Below, piece by piece: positions 24,948 to 35,978 of a DNA stretch of 64,000 nt (its first letter is position 1; each line of letters opens with the position of its first letter). The stretch is from Nitrosovibrio sp. Nv6 (GTDB lineage Bacteria; Pseudomonadota; Gammaproteobacteria; Burkholderiales; Nitrosomonadaceae): NCBI RefSeq assembly GCF_900110495.1, contig NZ_FODX01000002.1, forward strand, positions 1-64,000, read 5' to 3'. Below the pieces are notes generated by a model. It saw only the letters and a list, made by a program, of their open reading frames with translations. It ran no database searches and was not told the origin of the DNA. A program made the translations under genes and the position numbers.

Positions 24948-25696
24948 CTACGTACCATTTGCGCCGACAACACCGCATGGTCGGAAATTTTTGACCAGGG
25001 ATGGCCTTGATGCACCTGCGCCTTTTCCACGTGAAAACCGCGGACATAGATGCGGTCGAGGCGAAATAGCGGCAACACGGACGGAAAACTGCGCGCCACT
25101 CTCCCTCCCGTCAATTCGAACGCTTCGGTCAGCTCAAGCCGTTTAACCAGAATCCCGCTGGCCAGTTCACGCCAATCGTTGAAATCACCGGCGATAACCA
25201 GGGGCGCATGACGAGGGACGAGGCGCTCGATGTGCTGCTCCAACGCTTGCAACTGTTGCGACTGTCCGCGTTTGAACAGTCCCAGGTGAACGCATATGCA
25301 GTGCAGATTTTCCGGCCAGTCGGGAAGGCAGATTTCGCAATGGAGCATGCCACGGTTCTCGAAACGATGCGCGGAAACATCTACATTGTCCCAGCGCATG
25401 ATAGGGTAGCGGCTCAAGATCGCATTGCCATGATGCCCTTCATCGTACACGGCATTTTTTCCATAGGCGAAATCCGACCAGATCGAATCGGCCAGAAACT
25501 CGTACTGGGGATTGTGCGGCCAGTTCTCGAAACGCGCCGCGTGCCCCCTGTGCTGGCCGACCACCTCCTGCAAAAAGATGATATCAGCATTCATCGCGCG
25601 TAAACTGTCGCGCAACTGATGCACCATTACCCGCCGGTTGAAATGAGAAAAACCTTTGTGAATATTGTAGGTGGCAATATGCAGTCTATCGAGCAT
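24944..25696 (-). CDS. Endonuclease/exonuclease/phosphatase (EEP) family protein
   Basis: The 250-residue protein has the EEP metal-dependent hydrolase motifs: 'ATYNIHKG' with the Asn, 'IIFLQEV' with the Glu, 'HLGLFKRGQ', 'VIAGDFNDW' and the terminal 'SDHAVLSAQM'. Substrates in this subfamily vary (DNA, lipids, phosphodiesters) and are not set by sequence. Relatives sit next to cardiolipin synthase in some genomes, but none is here. It overlaps the Sua5 gene by four bases. Confidence 0.85.
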   Translation of the reverse strand: MLDRLHIATYNIHKGFSHFNRRVMVHQLRDSLRAMNADIIFLQEVVGQHRGHAARFENWPHNPQYEFLADSIWSDFAYGKNAVYDEGHHGNAILSRYPIMRWDNVDVSAHRFENRGMLHCEICLPDWPENLHCICVHLGLFKRGQSQQLQALEQHIERLVPRHAPLVIAGDFNDWRELASGILVKRLELTEAFELTGGRVARSFPSVLPLFRLDRIYVRGFHVEKAQVHQGHPWSKISDHAVLSAQMVRR

Positions 25697-25801
25697 ATAG
25701 TGAACAACAGGCCTGAGTCAGAAGGTTGCCTGAAAACTTGGAATACTGGCTGCCCGAGAATCCCCGTCCCCAAGCAGCAGTGGCGAAATAATGCTTTTTC
25801 A

Positions 25802-26902
25802 TTATAGAGAAACCTCCAGCATCCGCTCCAGCGCGAGCTTTGCCAGTACCGCTTCGTCTGCCGGCACTTTGATCTGATTTACCACTTTTCCTGCCACCAG
25901 ATTTTCCAGCGTCCAAGCCAGATGTTGCGGATCAATGCGCGCCATGGTGGAGCACATGCAGATGGTCGATGCCATGAATTGTACAATCTTGCCTTCGGGC
26001 TTGAACTCCTCTGCAATACGGCTGACCAGATTCAACTCGGTACCCACCAGCCAGTGGGTTCCTGCCTCCGCCTCACGGATGGTCCGGATAATATAGTCGG
26101 TTGAACCGACGTAATCGGAATTTTTACAGACCTCAAAACTGCATTCGGGATGTGAAATTACCTTTCCGTCTGGGTGCTGATTGCGAAACCGCAGTATGTG
26201 CTGTGGCTGGAACATCTGATGGACGGAACAATGTCCTTTCCAGAGCAGAATCCTGGCCTTTCTGATCTGCTCCGGAGTAAGCCCGCCCATCGGTTCATCA
26301 AAGTCCCACACCGCCATTTCGTCCATTGGAATTCCAAGCTTATGTCCGCTCCAGCGTCCCAGATGCTGATCCGGAAAAAACAGCACTTTTTCACGGCGCG
26401 AAAAGGACCACTGCAAAATCCTCACGGCGTTGCTGGAAGTACAGACAATGCCGCCGTGCTCCCCGCAGAAGGCTTTGAGATCCGCGGCGGAGTTGATGTA
26501 GGTTACAGGGGTGACCGCTTCATCGGGATCCAGCACTTCTGATAATTCGCGCCAGGCACGCTCCACTTTGAAACGGCTTGCCATGTCAGCCATCGAACAG
26601 CCGGCGGAAAGGTCCGGCAGGATAGCAACCTGTTCCGGTTTGGATAGAATGTCGGCTACCTCAGCCATGAAATGCACGCCGCAGAACACCAGATAATCAG
26701 CATTCGTTCCCGAGGCGAGGCGCGAGAGCTGCAAGGAATCGCCGGTCAGGCCGGCGTGTTTGTAAACGTCCGCACGCTGATAATGATGGGCGAGTATTAC
26801 CGCGCGCTTCCCGAGCGTCGCCTTGGCCTCCACGATGCGTTGCGCGCAGTCATCATCCTTCAAGGTGTCGAAACGTTCAAATGCAATGGCTTCCGCTTGC
26901 AT
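25802..26902 (-). CDS. nadA: Quinolinate synthase
   Basis: NadA condenses iminoaspartate and dihydroxyacetone phosphate into quinolinate for NAD synthesis. The 366 residues show 'ILAHHYQRADVYKHA', 'VFCGVHFMAEVADIL', 'GCSMADMA', 'YINSAADLKAFCGEHGGIVCTSSNA', and 'HPECSFEV', with three widely spaced Cys for the [4Fe-4S] cluster (the last in 'TICMCSTMARI'). The ORF is full length and has no break. Confidence 0.95.
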   Translation of the reverse strand: MQAEAIAFERFDTLKDDDCAQRIVEAKATLGKRAVILAHHYQRADVYKHAGLTGDSLQLSRLASGTNADYLVFCGVHFMAEVADILSKPEQVAILPDLSAGCSMADMASRFKVERAWRELSEVLDPDEAVTPVTYINSAADLKAFCGEHGGIVCTSSNAVRILQWSFSRREKVLFFPDQHLGRWSGHKLGIPMDEMAVWDFDEPMGGLTPEQIRKARILLWKGHCSVHQMFQPQHILRFRNQHPDGKVISHPECSFEVCKNSDYVGSTDYIIRTIREAEAGTHWLVGTELNLVSRIAEEFKPEGKIVQFMASTICMCSTMARIDPQHLAWTLENLVAGKVVNQIKVPADEAVLAKLALERMLEVSL

Positions 26903-26983
26903 GGCTACTCCTGTTTTTCCTTTAAAAACCGTAAGTAAAGTAAAACATCAGACAAAAATACCTGGCATTGGTTCGGCCGGACC

Positions 26984-27460
26984 TCAAGGAGCCTCTGAAC
27001 CGTTTCCATCACGTCCATTGCTTCTGACTGCTGCCAGCTTCCTTATCGCTTCCGCATTGCTCGGCGAAAAAACCTTTTCCGCCGCTTCCTGCCAGGGCAA
27101 CCAGATATAGCGCAGGTGCTCTCGTGCCGCTACCAGTACGGGGACAGGTTCCGGCACGAGTAAACCAAACACATGCTCGGTATTGCGAGTCACCTCGGGT
27201 GCATATCGCCAGCGCCATTCTTCATAAATTTCGTATTCGTTCTGAATGTTCCAGTCCGTCAACTGATAGCACCCAGCATCCAGTCCCGTTTCTTCCGCCA
27301 CTTCCCGCACGGCGGTTTGCGCAAGTGTTTCTTCCTGATTCTGACTCCCCGTTACCGATTGCCAATAGCCGGGGTGATCGGCCCGTTCCAGCAGCAGAAC
27401 CTGCATGTCGGGCGTGTGGATAATTACCAGAACGGAAACCGGTGTCTTATAGATTTTCAC
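26984..27460 (-). CDS. nudB: Dihydroneopterin triphosphate pyrophosphatase (Nudix)
   Basis: This Nudix hydrolase acts in folate synthesis. It opens 'YKTPVSVLVIIHTPDMQVLLLERAD..GYWQSVTGSQ' and carries the Nudix box 'REVAEETGLDAG', followed by 'WNIQNEYEIYEEWRWRYAPEVTRNTEHVF' typical of NudB. The GTG at 27460 was chosen as the start because homology begins there; the frame is open upstream into aspS. It follows aspS on the same strand, a linkage common in betaproteobacteria. Confidence 0.88.
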   Translation of the reverse strand: MKIYKTPVSVLVIIHTPDMQVLLLERADHPGYWQSVTGSQNQEETLAQTAVREVAEETGLDAGCYQLTDWNIQNEYEIYEEWRWRYAPEVTRNTEHVFGLLVPEPVPVLVAAREHLRYIWLPWQEAAEKVFSPSNAEAIRKLAAVRSNGRDGNGSEAP

Positions 27461-27578
27461 GGCGAAGTGGTCGCCGCGAGGAATAGAGATTGGAAAACCA
27501 TTCCGGCTCCCGAACAATGGTTGTTTTTTATCCGGATCTCCGCGCTTCCATGCTCCCAGACTCTTATGTTCTGACGTA

Positions 27579-29345
27579 CTACATCTGGCGAAGCTTGATG
27601 TGCAGCTCCCGCAATTGCTTTTCATCCACCGTGCTGGGTGCATGGGTCAGCAGACATTGTGCACGTTGTGTCTTGGGAAAGGCGATAACCTCACGGATTG
27701 ATTCCGCCCCCGCCATCATGGTAACGATACGGTCGAGACCGAATGCAATGCCACCATGAGGCGGCGCGCCATATTGCAACGCTTCCAGCAAAAAGCCGAA
27801 TTTCTCACATGCCTCATCAGCGCCGATATTCAAGGCCCGAAATACTTTCGACTGAACTTCCTGGCGGTGAATGCGCACCGAGCCGCCGCCGATTTCCGAA
27901 CCGTTCAGCACCATATCATAGGCCTTGGATAACGCCCTCTCGGGATCGGTCTCGAGCAAATCCTCGTGACCGTCGGCAGGCGAAGTAAACGGATGATGTA
28001 AAGCTTTCCAGCGATTTTCTTCGTCGTCGCGTTCGAACATTGGAAAATCGACTACCCACAAGGGCTTCCAGCCGGCCTTCGCAAGCCCAAGGTCATGCCC
28101 GACCTTGGCGCGCAATGCGCCCAATGCCTCATTCACTACCTGGGCCTTGTCGGCCCCGAAAAATATGAGATCGCCATTTTTTGCTTCGGTGCGCTCCAGA
28201 ATAACCTGCACTACCGTCTCCGGAAGGAATTTCAGTATCGGCGACTGCAAGCCTTCAAGGCCCTTCTCCAAGGCATTGACTTTAATGTACGCAAGCCCCT
28301 TCGCACCGTATATCGCTACGAAAATGGTGTAATCGTCGATCTCCTTGCGCGATAACGTCCCACCCCCGGGCACCCGTAGAGCCGCCACACGCCCGTTCGT
28401 TTTAAGCGCAGCCTCGCGGAAAACCTTGAATTCCACCTCCTGCATCACGTCGGTAAGCTCGGTCAGAACCAGCGCGACCCGCAAGTCCGGCTTGTCGGAG
28501 CCGTAGCGAGACATTGCTTCGGTATGTGTCAGGCGGGGAAACGGATTTGGCAGATCAATACTTATTACGCTTTTGAACACGCCGCAAATCATCTCTTCCA
28601 TCAGCGCCATGATTTGGGCTTCATTCAGGAAGGATGTCTCGATATCGATCTGCGTGAATTCAGGCTGGCGATCGGCACGCAAATCTTCATCGCGAAAGCA
28701 TTTGGTAATCTGGTAGTAGCGATCGAACCCGGCAACCATCAGTAACTGTTTGAACAATTGCGGCGACTGCGGCAGTGCAAAAAAATGTCCGGTATTGACG
28801 CGCGACGGCACCAGATAATCACGCGCACCTTCCGGCGTCGACTTGGTCAACATCGGTGTTTCCACGTCGATGAAGCCATGCTGGTCAAGAAACACGCGGA
28901 CTGCCATCGCCACCTTGTAGCGCAGCCGCAAGTTTGCCTGCATCTGTGGGCGCCGCAGATCGAGGAAGCGGTGCTCGAGCCGCACGGCTTCGCTCAGGTT
29001 CTCGTCGTCCATCAAAAAGGGTGGCGTCAGCGAGGTGTTGAGAATTTCGATGGACTGTACCAGGACTTCGATCTCACCGCTGACGAGATTAGGATTAGCT
29101 GTACCGGCCGGACGATGACGCACCTTGCCCGTGACTTTAAGCACGAACTCGTTGCGAATTTTCTCCGCGATCTGAAAAGCTGACGCATTGTCCGGGTCGC
29201 ACACCACTTGCACCAAACCTTCACGGTCGCGCAGGTCCACAAAGATGACGCCCCCATGATCGCGGCGCCGATGCACCCAGCCGTAAAGGGTCACCGCCTG
29301 ATTCAGATATTGGGCATTGATGAGGCCGCAGTAGTTAGTGCGCAT
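27579..29345 (-). CDS. aspS: Aspartyl-tRNA synthetase
   Basis: The enzyme charges tRNA-Asp (and perhaps tRNA-Asn if non-discriminating). The start [20 protein letters not shown] was chosen because upstream residues do not match the family. It has an OB-fold anticodon domain ('[26 protein letters not shown]'), class II motifs 'HRFLDLRR', '[26 protein letters not shown]' and '[16 protein letters not shown]', and the bacterial GAD insertion, in 588 residues. It is full length. Confidence 0.96.
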   Translation of the reverse strand: MRTNYCGLINAQYLNQAVTLYGWVHRRRDHGGVIFVDLRDREGLVQVVCDPDNASAFQIAEKIRNEFVLKVTGKVRHRPAGTANPNLVSGEIEVLVQSIEILNTSLTPPFLMDDENLSEAVRLEHRFLDLRRPQMQANLRLRYKVAMAVRVFLDQHGFIDVETPMLTKSTPEGARDYLVPSRVNTGHFFALPQSPQLFKQLLMVAGFDRYYQITKCFRDEDLRADRQPEFTQIDIETSFLNEAQIMALMEEMICGVFKSVISIDLPNPFPRLTHTEAMSRYGSDKPDLRVALVLTELTDVMQEVEFKVFREAALKTNGRVAALRVPGGGTLSRKEIDDYTIFVAIYGAKGLAYIKVNALEKGLEGLQSPILKFLPETVVQVILERTEAKNGDLIFFGADKAQVVNEALGALRAKVGHDLGLAKAGWKPLWVVDFPMFERDDEENRWKALHHPFTSPADGHEDLLETDPERALSKAYDMVLNGSEIGGGSVRIHRQEVQSKVFRALNIGADEACEKFGFLLEALQYGAPPHGGIAFGLDRIVTMMAGAESIREVIAFPKTQRAQCLLTHAPSTVDEKQLRELHIKLRQM

Positions 29346-29373
29346 GACGAGTCTGTAATCAGAAAAGATAAAG

Positions 29374-30045
29374 TCAGGATTTGTCGCTTGATGCGGAACC
29401 GACGGAACCGGTACCATGCAACAATACTGCCTGGGATGGGCCGGGATTTTTTTTGCCGTTGCCGGGTGTGACGACGCCCATGGAAATAATATATTTCAGC
29501 GCCGCATCTACGCTCATGTCGAGTTCGATCACGTCGCTTTTCCGCATCATCAGAAAAAAGCCGGAAGTGGGATTAGGCGTGGTCGGTACGTAAACGCTTA
29601 CATACTCTCCCTTGAGATGGTTGACCACATCGCCGCCCGGATACCCGGTCATGAATGCGATAGTCCATGAACCCTCGCGCGGATATTGCACCAGCAGCGC
29701 CTTGCGGAAGGCCTCGCCCTGGCTGGAAAACAGCGTATCGCTGACTTGCTTTACACCATAATAGATCGATTTCACCACCGGAATGCGCCATAACACGCCT
29801 TCCCAGAAAATCACCAGCCGCTGACCTATGATATTTGTCGTGAGCAGACCCGTGAGGAAAACCACCAGCAACGTCAGCACTACGCCCATACCGGGAATAT
29901 ACATGCCCACCACGGTTTCAGGATGCAGGCTGGCCGGCAGGAGCAGCAGCGACTGGTCCATCGTGCTGATCAGAAATTTCAGCGCCCAGGCCGTGATGCC
30001 GAGAGGTACCCAGATCAGAAGCCCGGTGATGAAATAACGTTTCAT
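29374..30045 (-). CDS. DUF502-family membrane protein
   Basis: From [18 protein letters not shown] the 223 residues show two transmembrane helices (residues 5-25 and about 50-75) and family words '[12 protein letters not shown]', '[20 protein letters not shown]', '[18 protein letters not shown]' and '[14 protein letters not shown]'-like '[16 protein letters not shown]'. The role of DUF502 proteins is unknown. The gene lies between aspS and the fmdB-like gene, as in many betaproteobacteria. An upstream in-frame ATG at 30090 is less likely. Confidence 0.85.
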   Translation of the reverse strand: MKRYFITGLLIWVPLGITAWALKFLISTMDQSLLLLPASLHPETVVGMYIPGMGVVLTLLVVFLTGLLTTNIIGQRLVIFWEGVLWRIPVVKSIYYGVKQVSDTLFSSQGEAFRKALLVQYPREGSWTIAFMTGYPGGDVVNHLKGEYVSVYVPTTPNPTSGFFLMMRKSDVIELDMSVDAALKYIISMGVVTPGNGKKNPGPSQAVLLHGTGSVGSASSDKS

Positions 30046-30065
30046 GTTAAGTGGTGTCGCGCCGT

Positions 30066-30362
30066 TTAGTCGGCAGAGGAAGCGGGGCATGCGGCGCTGG
30101 CTGCCGGTGCGGTTGGTGCAGCGGTCTCACTCTTTGCAGCTGCAGGTACTTCTGCATCGGGCTTTGCTTTCGGCTTCGCGCCATTCTTGAAATCGGTTAC
30201 ATACCAACCGCTGCCCTTCAATTGAAAGCCCGCAGCGGAGATAAGTTTGGCATACGCATCGCTGCCGCATGCGGGACAAGCCGCAACCGGCGCATCAGTT
30301 ACCTTTTGCAGATATTCCTTTTCAAAACTACAGGACCCGCAACGGTATTCATAAATTGGCAT
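30066..30362 (-). CDS. FmdB-family zinc-ribbon regulatory protein
   Basis: The N-terminus [20 protein letters not shown] with CPACGS later gives the two CxxC knuckles of the FmdB/CxxC_CXXC_SSSS family, and '[14 protein letters not shown]' is also typical. The C-terminal 40 residues are low complexity (A, P, K). The molecular role is poorly known; the name comes from a putative formamidase regulator. It is 20 bp upstream of the DUF502 gene. Confidence 0.85.
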   Translation of the reverse strand: MPIYEYRCGSCSFEKEYLQKVTDAPVAACPACGSDAYAKLISAAGFQLKGSGWYVTDFKNGAKPKAKPDAEVPAAAKSETAAPTAPAASAACPASSAD

Positions 30363-30586
30363 GACAGTCCTCCAATAAAGCAGAATCGAAAAAAATGGAA
30401 TTATACCTCAACCACTTGCTTAACCGGGAAATATGGGCTGCAAGCGGGATTGCAAGATATGGATGCGGCAAGAACGCATCCATAAAGATGTCGGGATAGC
30501 TGACCTGAGAATTCAGTGTAATGGATGATAAAACATCCGTACAGAGATGTTTGTCTCTCGAAACATCAAAAATAGATGGAGTCTAT

Positions 30587-30790
30587 TCAGGCTGATTCCT
30601 GCACATGGATGGTGTAGTCATCGCGGTTGTGAGAGCGATAAGGAGTCTCCTCGCAAAATCGAGTAAATGCCAGATCCCGAGCTACACTTTCCGAGCTGGC
30701 GTCGATATCGTAAGCTGCAAGAACGCCGCTGAAATTGGGCCCGTCATTTATTGATGGTTCGACCGGTGCAATAAGGATTTTGTATATCAT
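30587..30790 (-). CDS. Small hypothetical protein
   Basis: This 67-residue ORF starts MIYKILIAPVEPSINDGPN and is preceded by a near-ideal AAGGAGGCGTG ribosome-binding site, which is the main reason to list it. It is acidic, has no signal peptide or membrane segment, and matches no family I know. It stands alone between the fmdB-like gene and a gene-poor stretch. Confidence 0.55.
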   Translation of the reverse strand: MIYKILIAPVEPSINDGPNFSGVLAAYDIDASSESVARDLAFTRFCEETPYRSHNRDDYTIHVQESA

Positions 30791-31248
30791 TCACGCCTCC
30801 TTTTTCATATTTCGTCATCCTGTTGCCTGCTGGCCTCTACATCGTGGATAGCGAATATTCAACTGATAAAAAGCAATTAGTCGTTGAGCCGACCGGCCGC
30901 CCGAGAAAGTGGGACAAATTCTTGAAACGTCGCGGGGCTAGCCGTTTTAGCTTAGACATTAAGCCGCAATTGTCCTTTGAAACCCGCACCAGATCTCCCC
31001 CATACCCTCTACGGGCTCGGTTTGTACCCCCTTTTATATCCGCTTTTTTCCGACTGAAGCCTGATCATGGTCAGCTTGTCATTGGGTTCGGACGCAGGAC
31101 GTCCTAGTTCAACAGTAGGTCCTTTATTCTTTTGCCGATACTAACCGCCAAACTTTCAACGATTTTCGTGTTTAAAGCTTATCCCAGTTTTACTAAGCTT
31201 TGTTTGTGTTTCTGTACAGCATTGGGCACTACAGAAAAAGTCCTCGGA
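30791..31248. other. Gene-poor stretch, possible antitoxin-like relic
   Basis: A plus-strand frame at 30823-31107 contains LVVEPTGRPRKWDKFLKRRG, which resembles the C-terminal end of AbrB/MazE- or VapB-type antitoxins ('ELVVKP..RPRK.W...F'). The N-terminal DNA-binding part is missing, so this is at best a relic. Nothing else is recognised. Confidence 0.3.
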
Positions 31249-32340
31249 CTAGACGTTAAACCGAAAATGCATAACATCGCCATCCTTGACCACATATTCC
31301 TTCCCTTCCAGCCGCATCTTTCCCGCTTCCTTCGCTCCCTGCTCACCTTTGCAAGCGATGAAATCATCATAAGCGATGACCTCGGCGCGGATGAAACCTT
31401 TCTCGAAATCGGTGTGGATGACAGCCGCTGCCTGCGGGGCCGTATCCCCTTTTGATATGGTCCAGGCGCGCACCTCTTTCACGCCGGCGGTGAAATAAGT
31501 TTGGAGCCCGAGCAGTTGGTAGGCGGCGCGAACCAGACGGTTCAGTCCTGGTTCTTCCAGATTCATGTCGGCAAGAAAAATCTGCTTGTCCTCGTCCGGC
31601 ATTTCTGCAATTTCCGACTCGAGGGCCGCGCAGATCGCCACTACCGGCGCGCCTTCGCGCGCGGCATATTCTTCCACACGGGCCAGCAGCTGATTTTCAC
31701 TGAAGCCCTTTTCGTCGACGTTGGCTACATAAATGGCTGGCTTGGCAGTCAGCAGGCAGAGCGGCTTCAACAATTGCTGTTGTTCCCTATCCAGTCCCAT
31801 GCTTCTGACGGGTTTTCCCTGGTCGAGGTGTGCGCGCGTTGCTTCCAGTAGCGCCACGAACTTGACCGCCTCCTTATCGCCAGACCTGGCCAGCTTCGTT
31901 TCACGTTGCAGCGCCTTTTCCACCGTCGCGAGGTCGGCCAGCGCCAATTCGGTCTGTATAGTCTCGATGTCCGAAACCGGATCGACATTCCCGGCCACGT
32001 GCACGACGTTTTCATTGACGAAGCAGCGCACCATATTGACAATGCCGTCGGTCTCGCGAATGGTGGCAAGAAACTTGTTGCCCAATCCTTCGCCCTTGGA
32101 TGCGCCCGCAACAAGACCGGCGATATCAACGAACTCGACGATAGCGGCCTGTACTTTTTGCGGCTTGACAATCTCCGAGAGCGCAGCCAGACGCTTATCG
32201 GGGACTTCGACGATGCCGACATTGGGCTCGATGGTGCAGAAGGGATAGTTTTCGGCAGCTATACCGGCCTTGGTCAGCGCATTGAACAGGGTGGATTTCC
32301 CCACATTGGGCAAACCAACGATACCGCATTTCAGACTCAT
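31249..32340 (-). CDS. ychF: Redox-regulated ATPase/GTPase YchF (OLA1-like)
   Basis: This Obg-related P-loop protein binds the ribosome. It has G1 '[18 protein letters not shown]', '[12 protein letters not shown]', Walker B '[19 protein letters not shown]', the 'YVANVDEKG' site in place of NKxD, and a C-terminal TGS domain ('[24 protein letters not shown]...[43 protein letters not shown]'-type). The length (363) is standard. It is the last gene of a prs-rplY-pth-ychF cluster. Confidence 0.96.
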   Translation of the reverse strand: MSLKCGIVGLPNVGKSTLFNALTKAGIAAENYPFCTIEPNVGIVEVPDKRLAALSEIVKPQKVQAAIVEFVDIAGLVAGASKGEGLGNKFLATIRETDGIVNMVRCFVNENVVHVAGNVDPVSDIETIQTELALADLATVEKALQRETKLARSGDKEAVKFVALLEATRAHLDQGKPVRSMGLDREQQQLLKPLCLLTAKPAIYVANVDEKGFSENQLLARVEEYAAREGAPVVAICAALESEIAEMPDEDKQIFLADMNLEEPGLNRLVRAAYQLLGLQTYFTAGVKEVRAWTISKGDTAPQAAAVIHTDFEKGFIRAEVIAYDDFIACKGEQGAKEAGKMRLEGKEYVVKDGDVMHFRFNV

Positions 32341-32436
32341 AAGTTTTTCGAACTATAAAAGATTGGATTCCAGACCATGAGTGCCTGAAATGTGGAAAGA
32401 TGAAATGAACCGCTGATCTTTCTCAAGACTTATCGT

Positions 32437-33012
32437 TCATTCTTTATTTTTTGTATGCAGCTTCATCATCGCTGCCTGGCAATTGCCTTCCGCGATGAGC
32501 GGCCAGACCTTCAGGCTACTGTGAATGGCCTCGTCTATCAACGCCGCTTCTTCCTTGCGCGGAGGCTGCAATACGTAATTTACCACGGCATTTTTGTCCC
32601 CGGGATGGCCGATGCCGATGCGCAGGCGCCAGAACTCCCTGGTGGCAAGGTGGGCAGCGATGTCCTTCAACCCGTTGTGTCCGCCAAGCCCGCCGTCCAG
32701 CTTCAGCCTGGAGACTCCAGGCGGCAAATCCAGTTCGTCATGAACCACGAGAATCCGTTCGGGCTGGATTTTATAGAAGCGGCATAAGGCTGACACCGCT
32801 TTTCCGCTGGCATTCATGTAGGTCTGGGGATTGAGCAGCCACAGCTCTGAATCGCCCTGGCCGACGCGCGCGCACAAACCATGAAATCGTGCTTCCGCTT
32901 TCAGCGTGATACGCAGCTCATCCGCCAGACGGAATAACCACCAGGCGCCGGCATTGTGGCGAGTAGCCGCATATTCCTTGCCAGGATTTCCAAGACCGAC
33001 GATGAGTTTCAT
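32437..33012 (-). CDS. pth: Peptidyl-tRNA hydrolase
   Basis: Pth frees tRNA from prematurely released peptidyl-tRNA. From [22 protein letters not shown] the catalytic His is in 'TRHNAG', Asn in 'PQTYMNASG', Asp in 'VVHDELDLP', and 'GGHNGLKDI' follows. The start at 33012 was chosen on homology; the open frame extends further upstream through the rplY terminator. The length is 191 residues. Confidence 0.95.
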   Translation of the reverse strand: MKLIVGLGNPGKEYAATRHNAGAWWLFRLADELRITLKAEARFHGLCARVGQGDSELWLLNPQTYMNASGKAVSALCRFYKIQPERILVVHDELDLPPGVSRLKLDGGLGGHNGLKDIAAHLATREFWRLRIGIGHPGDKNAVVNYVLQPPRKEEAALIDEAIHSSLKVWPLIAEGNCQAAMMKLHTKNKE

Positions 33013-33047
33013 TTGGACGTAACAGGAAAAGAATGTGCTCGTTTGTA

Positions 33048-33086
33048 AAGGAAAAGCCCGCTGGAACCGATATGACTCCAGCGGGC
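33048..33086 (-). terminator. Rho-independent terminator after rplY
   Basis: A perfect 10-bp inverted repeat (GCCCGCTGGA at 33056-33065 and TCCAGCGGGC at 33077-33086) is followed on the minus strand by TTTTCCTTT. It lies between rplY and pth, so pth may be transcribed partly by readthrough or from its own promoter. Confidence 0.82.
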
Positions 33087-33110
33087 CCACATGAATACTG
33101 CCTGCCGATA

Positions 33111-33797
33111 TTATTTCTTTTTCCCGGCGTCCTTTTTCTCACCTTCCTTTGCTACGCCTTCTTTCTTCTGTACTGTGGTCGGGATATCCGCCGCCGCCAC
33201 TCCGGCTGCCGCTTCCTCGGCTGCCACTGCCCGCGGAATCACTATGGTTGCCACGGGTAAATCGTCACCCTTGACAAGTGAGGGAACTTCGACGCCTTCA
33301 GGGAGTTGCAGGTCGCTCAAGTGGATTGTGTTTCCCGCAGCCAGATCAGCCAGATCCACCGAAATGAATTCAGGCAGATCCTTTGGCAAGCAGGAAACAT
33401 CCAGCTCGGTAAGCACGCGGCTGACGATACCGCTGGAAAGTTTTACGCCTGGCGCAATTTCCTCGTTCATGAAATGCAGCGGTACTTTCATATGGATTTT
33501 TTTATTCGGATCGACCCGCTGGAAATCGATATGCAGCACTTGAAGTTTGAACGGGTGCATTTGTATGTCGCGCAACAGGACTCGTTCTTTCTGCCCCTCT
33601 ACCTCCATCGACAGGATGGAAGCATGGAAGGCTTCCTGCTTGAGCTGATGATAAAGACTGTTATGATCCAGTTGGATCGCTTGCGCCGGACTTTCTCCGC
33701 CATAGATGACTCCCGGCACGGTGCCGGAACCTCGCAGGCGGCGGCTCGCACCCTTGCCCTGCAATGTGCGCTTTTTGGCGCTGATTTCAATTTGCAT
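33111..33797 (-). CDS. rplY: 50S ribosomal protein L25/general stress protein Ctc
   Basis: L25 binds 5S rRNA. The N-terminus '[33 protein letters not shown]' is the L25 domain, followed by the CTC beta domain ('[20 protein letters not shown]...[29 protein letters not shown]'). A low-complexity A/K-rich tail ([18 protein letters not shown]) ends the protein. The length (228) fits the long Ctc form. Confidence 0.95.
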   Translation of the reverse strand: MQIEISAKKRTLQGKGASRRLRGSGTVPGVIYGGESPAQAIQLDHNSLYHQLKQEAFHASILSMEVEGQKERVLLRDIQMHPFKLQVLHIDFQRVDPNKKIHMKVPLHFMNEEIAPGVKLSSGIVSRVLTELDVSCLPKDLPEFISVDLADLAAGNTIHLSDLQLPEGVEVPSLVKGDDLPVATIVIPRAVAAEEAAAGVAAADIPTTVQKKEGVAKEGEKKDAGKKK

Positions 33798-33934
33798 CTG
33801 TTTTTCTCCAAAATGTGGATCATCCGCGACCAGATGACCCGATTAATAAAAGCTTGTGAACGACGTACGAACCCAATTGCGATACGGGTCTCTTTCCTTC
33901 TTTGTTCTGCATATGTACGAATCTTCTAGAGACC

Positions 33935-34885
33935 TTACTCCATGAATAAGGAACTCACCGAGTCTTCATTACTGATCCTCAGCATTGTTTCCGCGAGCAG
34001 GCTTGCCACACTCAACTGGTAAATGCGATCGCAGGCCCTTGCATCCTCCCGCAGCGGAATGGTATCAGTGACCACCAGCTTGTCCAGGGCGGAATTCTCG
34101 ATCCGCTCCACGGCCTTGCCCGACAGTACCGGATGGGTGCAGTACGCCAGCACGCGCTCCGCCCCCTGCTCCTTCAGGGCCCGGGCTGCTTCACACAACG
34201 TATTGGCAGTATCCACCATGTCATCCATGATTACGCAGGTGCGTCCCTCCACCTCGCCGATTATGTTCATTACCTTGGCCACATTCGCTTTAGGGCGCCG
34301 TTTGTCTATGATTGCGAGATCGCATTCAAGGCGCTTCGCCATCTGTCTGGCCCGCACTACCCCGCCTACATCGGGAGAAACCACTACCAGATTCTGGTAG
34401 TCGCTTTTCCATAGATCGCCCAGCAGGATCGGCATGCTGTAAATGTTATCCACGGGAATATCAAAAAACCCCTGAATCTGGTCTGAATGCAGATCCATAG
34501 TCAAAAGCCGGTCTATCCCTACACTCGTCAACATATTTGCCACGACTTTGGCGGTAATGGGGACTCGTACCGAACGCGGCCTTCTATCCTGACGAGCGTA
34601 CCCGAAATAAGGCATTGCCGCTGTAATCCGCCCGGCGGATGCCCGCTTCAACGCATCGACCAACACCAGCAATTCGACCAGCGTATCGTTGGTGGGCATG
34701 CAGGTGGATTGCAAAACAAATACGTCCTTGCCCCTCACATTCTCGAGAATTTCAACCATTACCTCGCCGTCGCTGAAGCGGCCGACCGTTGCGCGTCCTA
34801 CACGAATATTCAGGTGCCGCACAACATCCTGCGCTAGCTTGGGATTGGCATTGCCCGTAAAAACCATCAAGCTATCGTAGGCCAT
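33935..34885 (-). CDS. prs: Ribose-phosphate pyrophosphokinase
   Basis: Prs makes PRPP for nucleotides, His and Trp. From [18 protein letters not shown] it shows '[12 protein letters not shown]', '[11 protein letters not shown]', '[20 protein letters not shown]', '[19 protein letters not shown]' and the PRPP loop '[13 protein letters not shown]'. The length (316) is standard. It lies downstream of tRNA-Gln and ispE on the same strand. Confidence 0.96.
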   Translation of the reverse strand: MAYDSLMVFTGNANPKLAQDVVRHLNIRVGRATVGRFSDGEVMVEILENVRGKDVFVLQSTCMPTNDTLVELLVLVDALKRASAGRITAAMPYFGYARQDRRPRSVRVPITAKVVANMLTSVGIDRLLTMDLHSDQIQGFFDIPVDNIYSMPILLGDLWKSDYQNLVVVSPDVGGVVRARQMAKRLECDLAIIDKRRPKANVAKVMNIIGEVEGRTCVIMDDMVDTANTLCEAARALKEQGAERVLAYCTHPVLSGKAVERIENSALDKLVVTDTIPLREDARACDRIYQLSVASLLAETMLRISNEDSVSSLFME

Positions 34886-35011
34886 GACTGGGAGCGATAA
34901 GTTTGAAAACATGAATCGGGAACCGGGGTATCCAAGCGAATGCAAACAAATACAAACAGCTTAAGCACCATCCGGCCGTCTGGCCGGTCCTGAATCTCAA
35001 GACCTGAAAAT

Positions 35012-35086
35012 TGGCTGGGGAGGTAGGGATCGAACCTACGAATGCCGGAATCAAAATCCGGTGCCTTACCACTTGGCGACTCCCCA
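35012..35086 (-). tRNA. tRNA-Gln (anticodon TTG)
   Basis: The minus strand reads TGGGGAGTCGCCAAGTGG... with the acceptor stem TGGGGAG pairing CTCCCCA, a D-arm with GCC...GGC, the anticodon loop in CGGATTTTGATTCCG giving TTG, the T-arm GTAGGTTCGATCCCTAC and an encoded CCA tail. The length is 75 nt with CCA. Its place between ispE and prs is the usual betaproteobacterial order. Confidence 0.95.
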
Positions 35087-35087
35087 A

Positions 35088-35978
35088 TTACTGTTCCGCA
35101 AAATCATGCATGGGATGGCGATTCAATCCCTGTGCCACAAAACCATTCATGTCGAATGGAAGCTGCGCCAGCGCTGCTTTCGCTGCGCGCTCCGTGGCAA
35201 ACTCGGAAAACACACAGGCGCCGGAACCGGTCATTGCCGTCATCCGTGAATTGTCGAGCCGTTTGAGCCACTCCAGGTGGCGTGCCACCTCGGGATATGT
35301 CCGGCAAACCACCGGCTCGAGATCATTGTGCCCGCACTCCACGGAAAAGGGCGGTATTTTGATTGGAATCGTGTTTCGTGTCAATTCCTTACTGGTAAAA
35401 ACCTGCGCGGTTGACACGTGTACGGATGGGGTCAGGATCAGATACCACGCGGGAGGCAGGGCAATGGGCGAAAGTTTTTCGCCGATGCCTTGAGCAAAGG
35501 CATTTTCGCCAAAAATGAACACGGGCACATCCGCCCCCAGTCTGAGTCCCAGTTTTAAAAGCCGGCTCCTTTGCCAGGCCAACCCCCATAAACGGTTGAG
35601 CGCCAGCAATGTCGTGGCGGCATCGGAACTACCGCCGCCCAGCCCGCCTCCCATCGGAATTCGTTTTTCCAGAAAGATATCCACACCGGCTGAAGTGCCG
35701 CTTTCCTGTTGCAGCAGCTTGGCGGCGCGCACGCACAGGTCGTTGTCTTCTGGCACTCCGGCAGTTGGCGTATGCAACTTGACCGCGCTATCGGTCCGGA
35801 GCGCAAAATGAAGTCGATCGGAAAAATCCACGAATCGAAAAACCGTTTGCAACAGGTGATAGCCATCCTCCCTGCGTCCGACCACATGAAGGAACAGGTT
35901 AAGCTTTGCCGGCGCCGGGCAAGAGAGTTTAGCCGTCGAATCTACATGGGCTTCAGCGGGTTCCAGCATACCAGTCAT
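35088..35978 (-). CDS. ispE: 4-diphosphocytidyl-2-C-methyl-D-erythritol kinase
   Basis: IspE phosphorylates CDP-ME in the MEP isoprenoid pathway. This GHMP kinase has 'CPAPAKLNLFLHVVGRREDGYH', the ATP loop 'PMGGGLGGGSSDAATTLLALN', 'GADVPVFIFG' and 'MTGSGACVFSEF'. The annotated start overlaps the lolB end by 26 bases; an in-frame ATG three codons on (35969) is equally possible. Confidence 0.95.
   Translation of the reverse strand: MTGMLEPAEAHVDSTAKLSCPAPAKLNLFLHVVGRREDGYHLLQTVFRFVDFSDRLHFALRTDSAVKLHTPTAGVPEDNDLCVRAAKLLQQESGTSAGVDIFLEKRIPMGGGLGGGSSDAATTLLALNRLWGLAWQRSRLLKLGLRLGADVPVFIFGENAFAQGIGEKLSPIALPPAWYLILTPSVHVSTAQVFTSKELTRNTIPIKIPPFSVECGHNDLEPVVCRTYPEVARHLEWLKRLDNSRMTAMTGSGACVFSEFATERAAKAALAQLPFDMNGFVAQGLNRHPMHDFAEQ

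Noticed and set aside
25686..25916. Minus-strand 76-codon ORF across the nadA end
   Set aside because: It overlaps nadA in another frame and has a low-complexity start; no support as a gene.
30823..31107. Plus-strand 94-codon ORF as a gene
   Set aside because: Only a short antitoxin-like stretch is recognisable and the DNA-binding half is missing.
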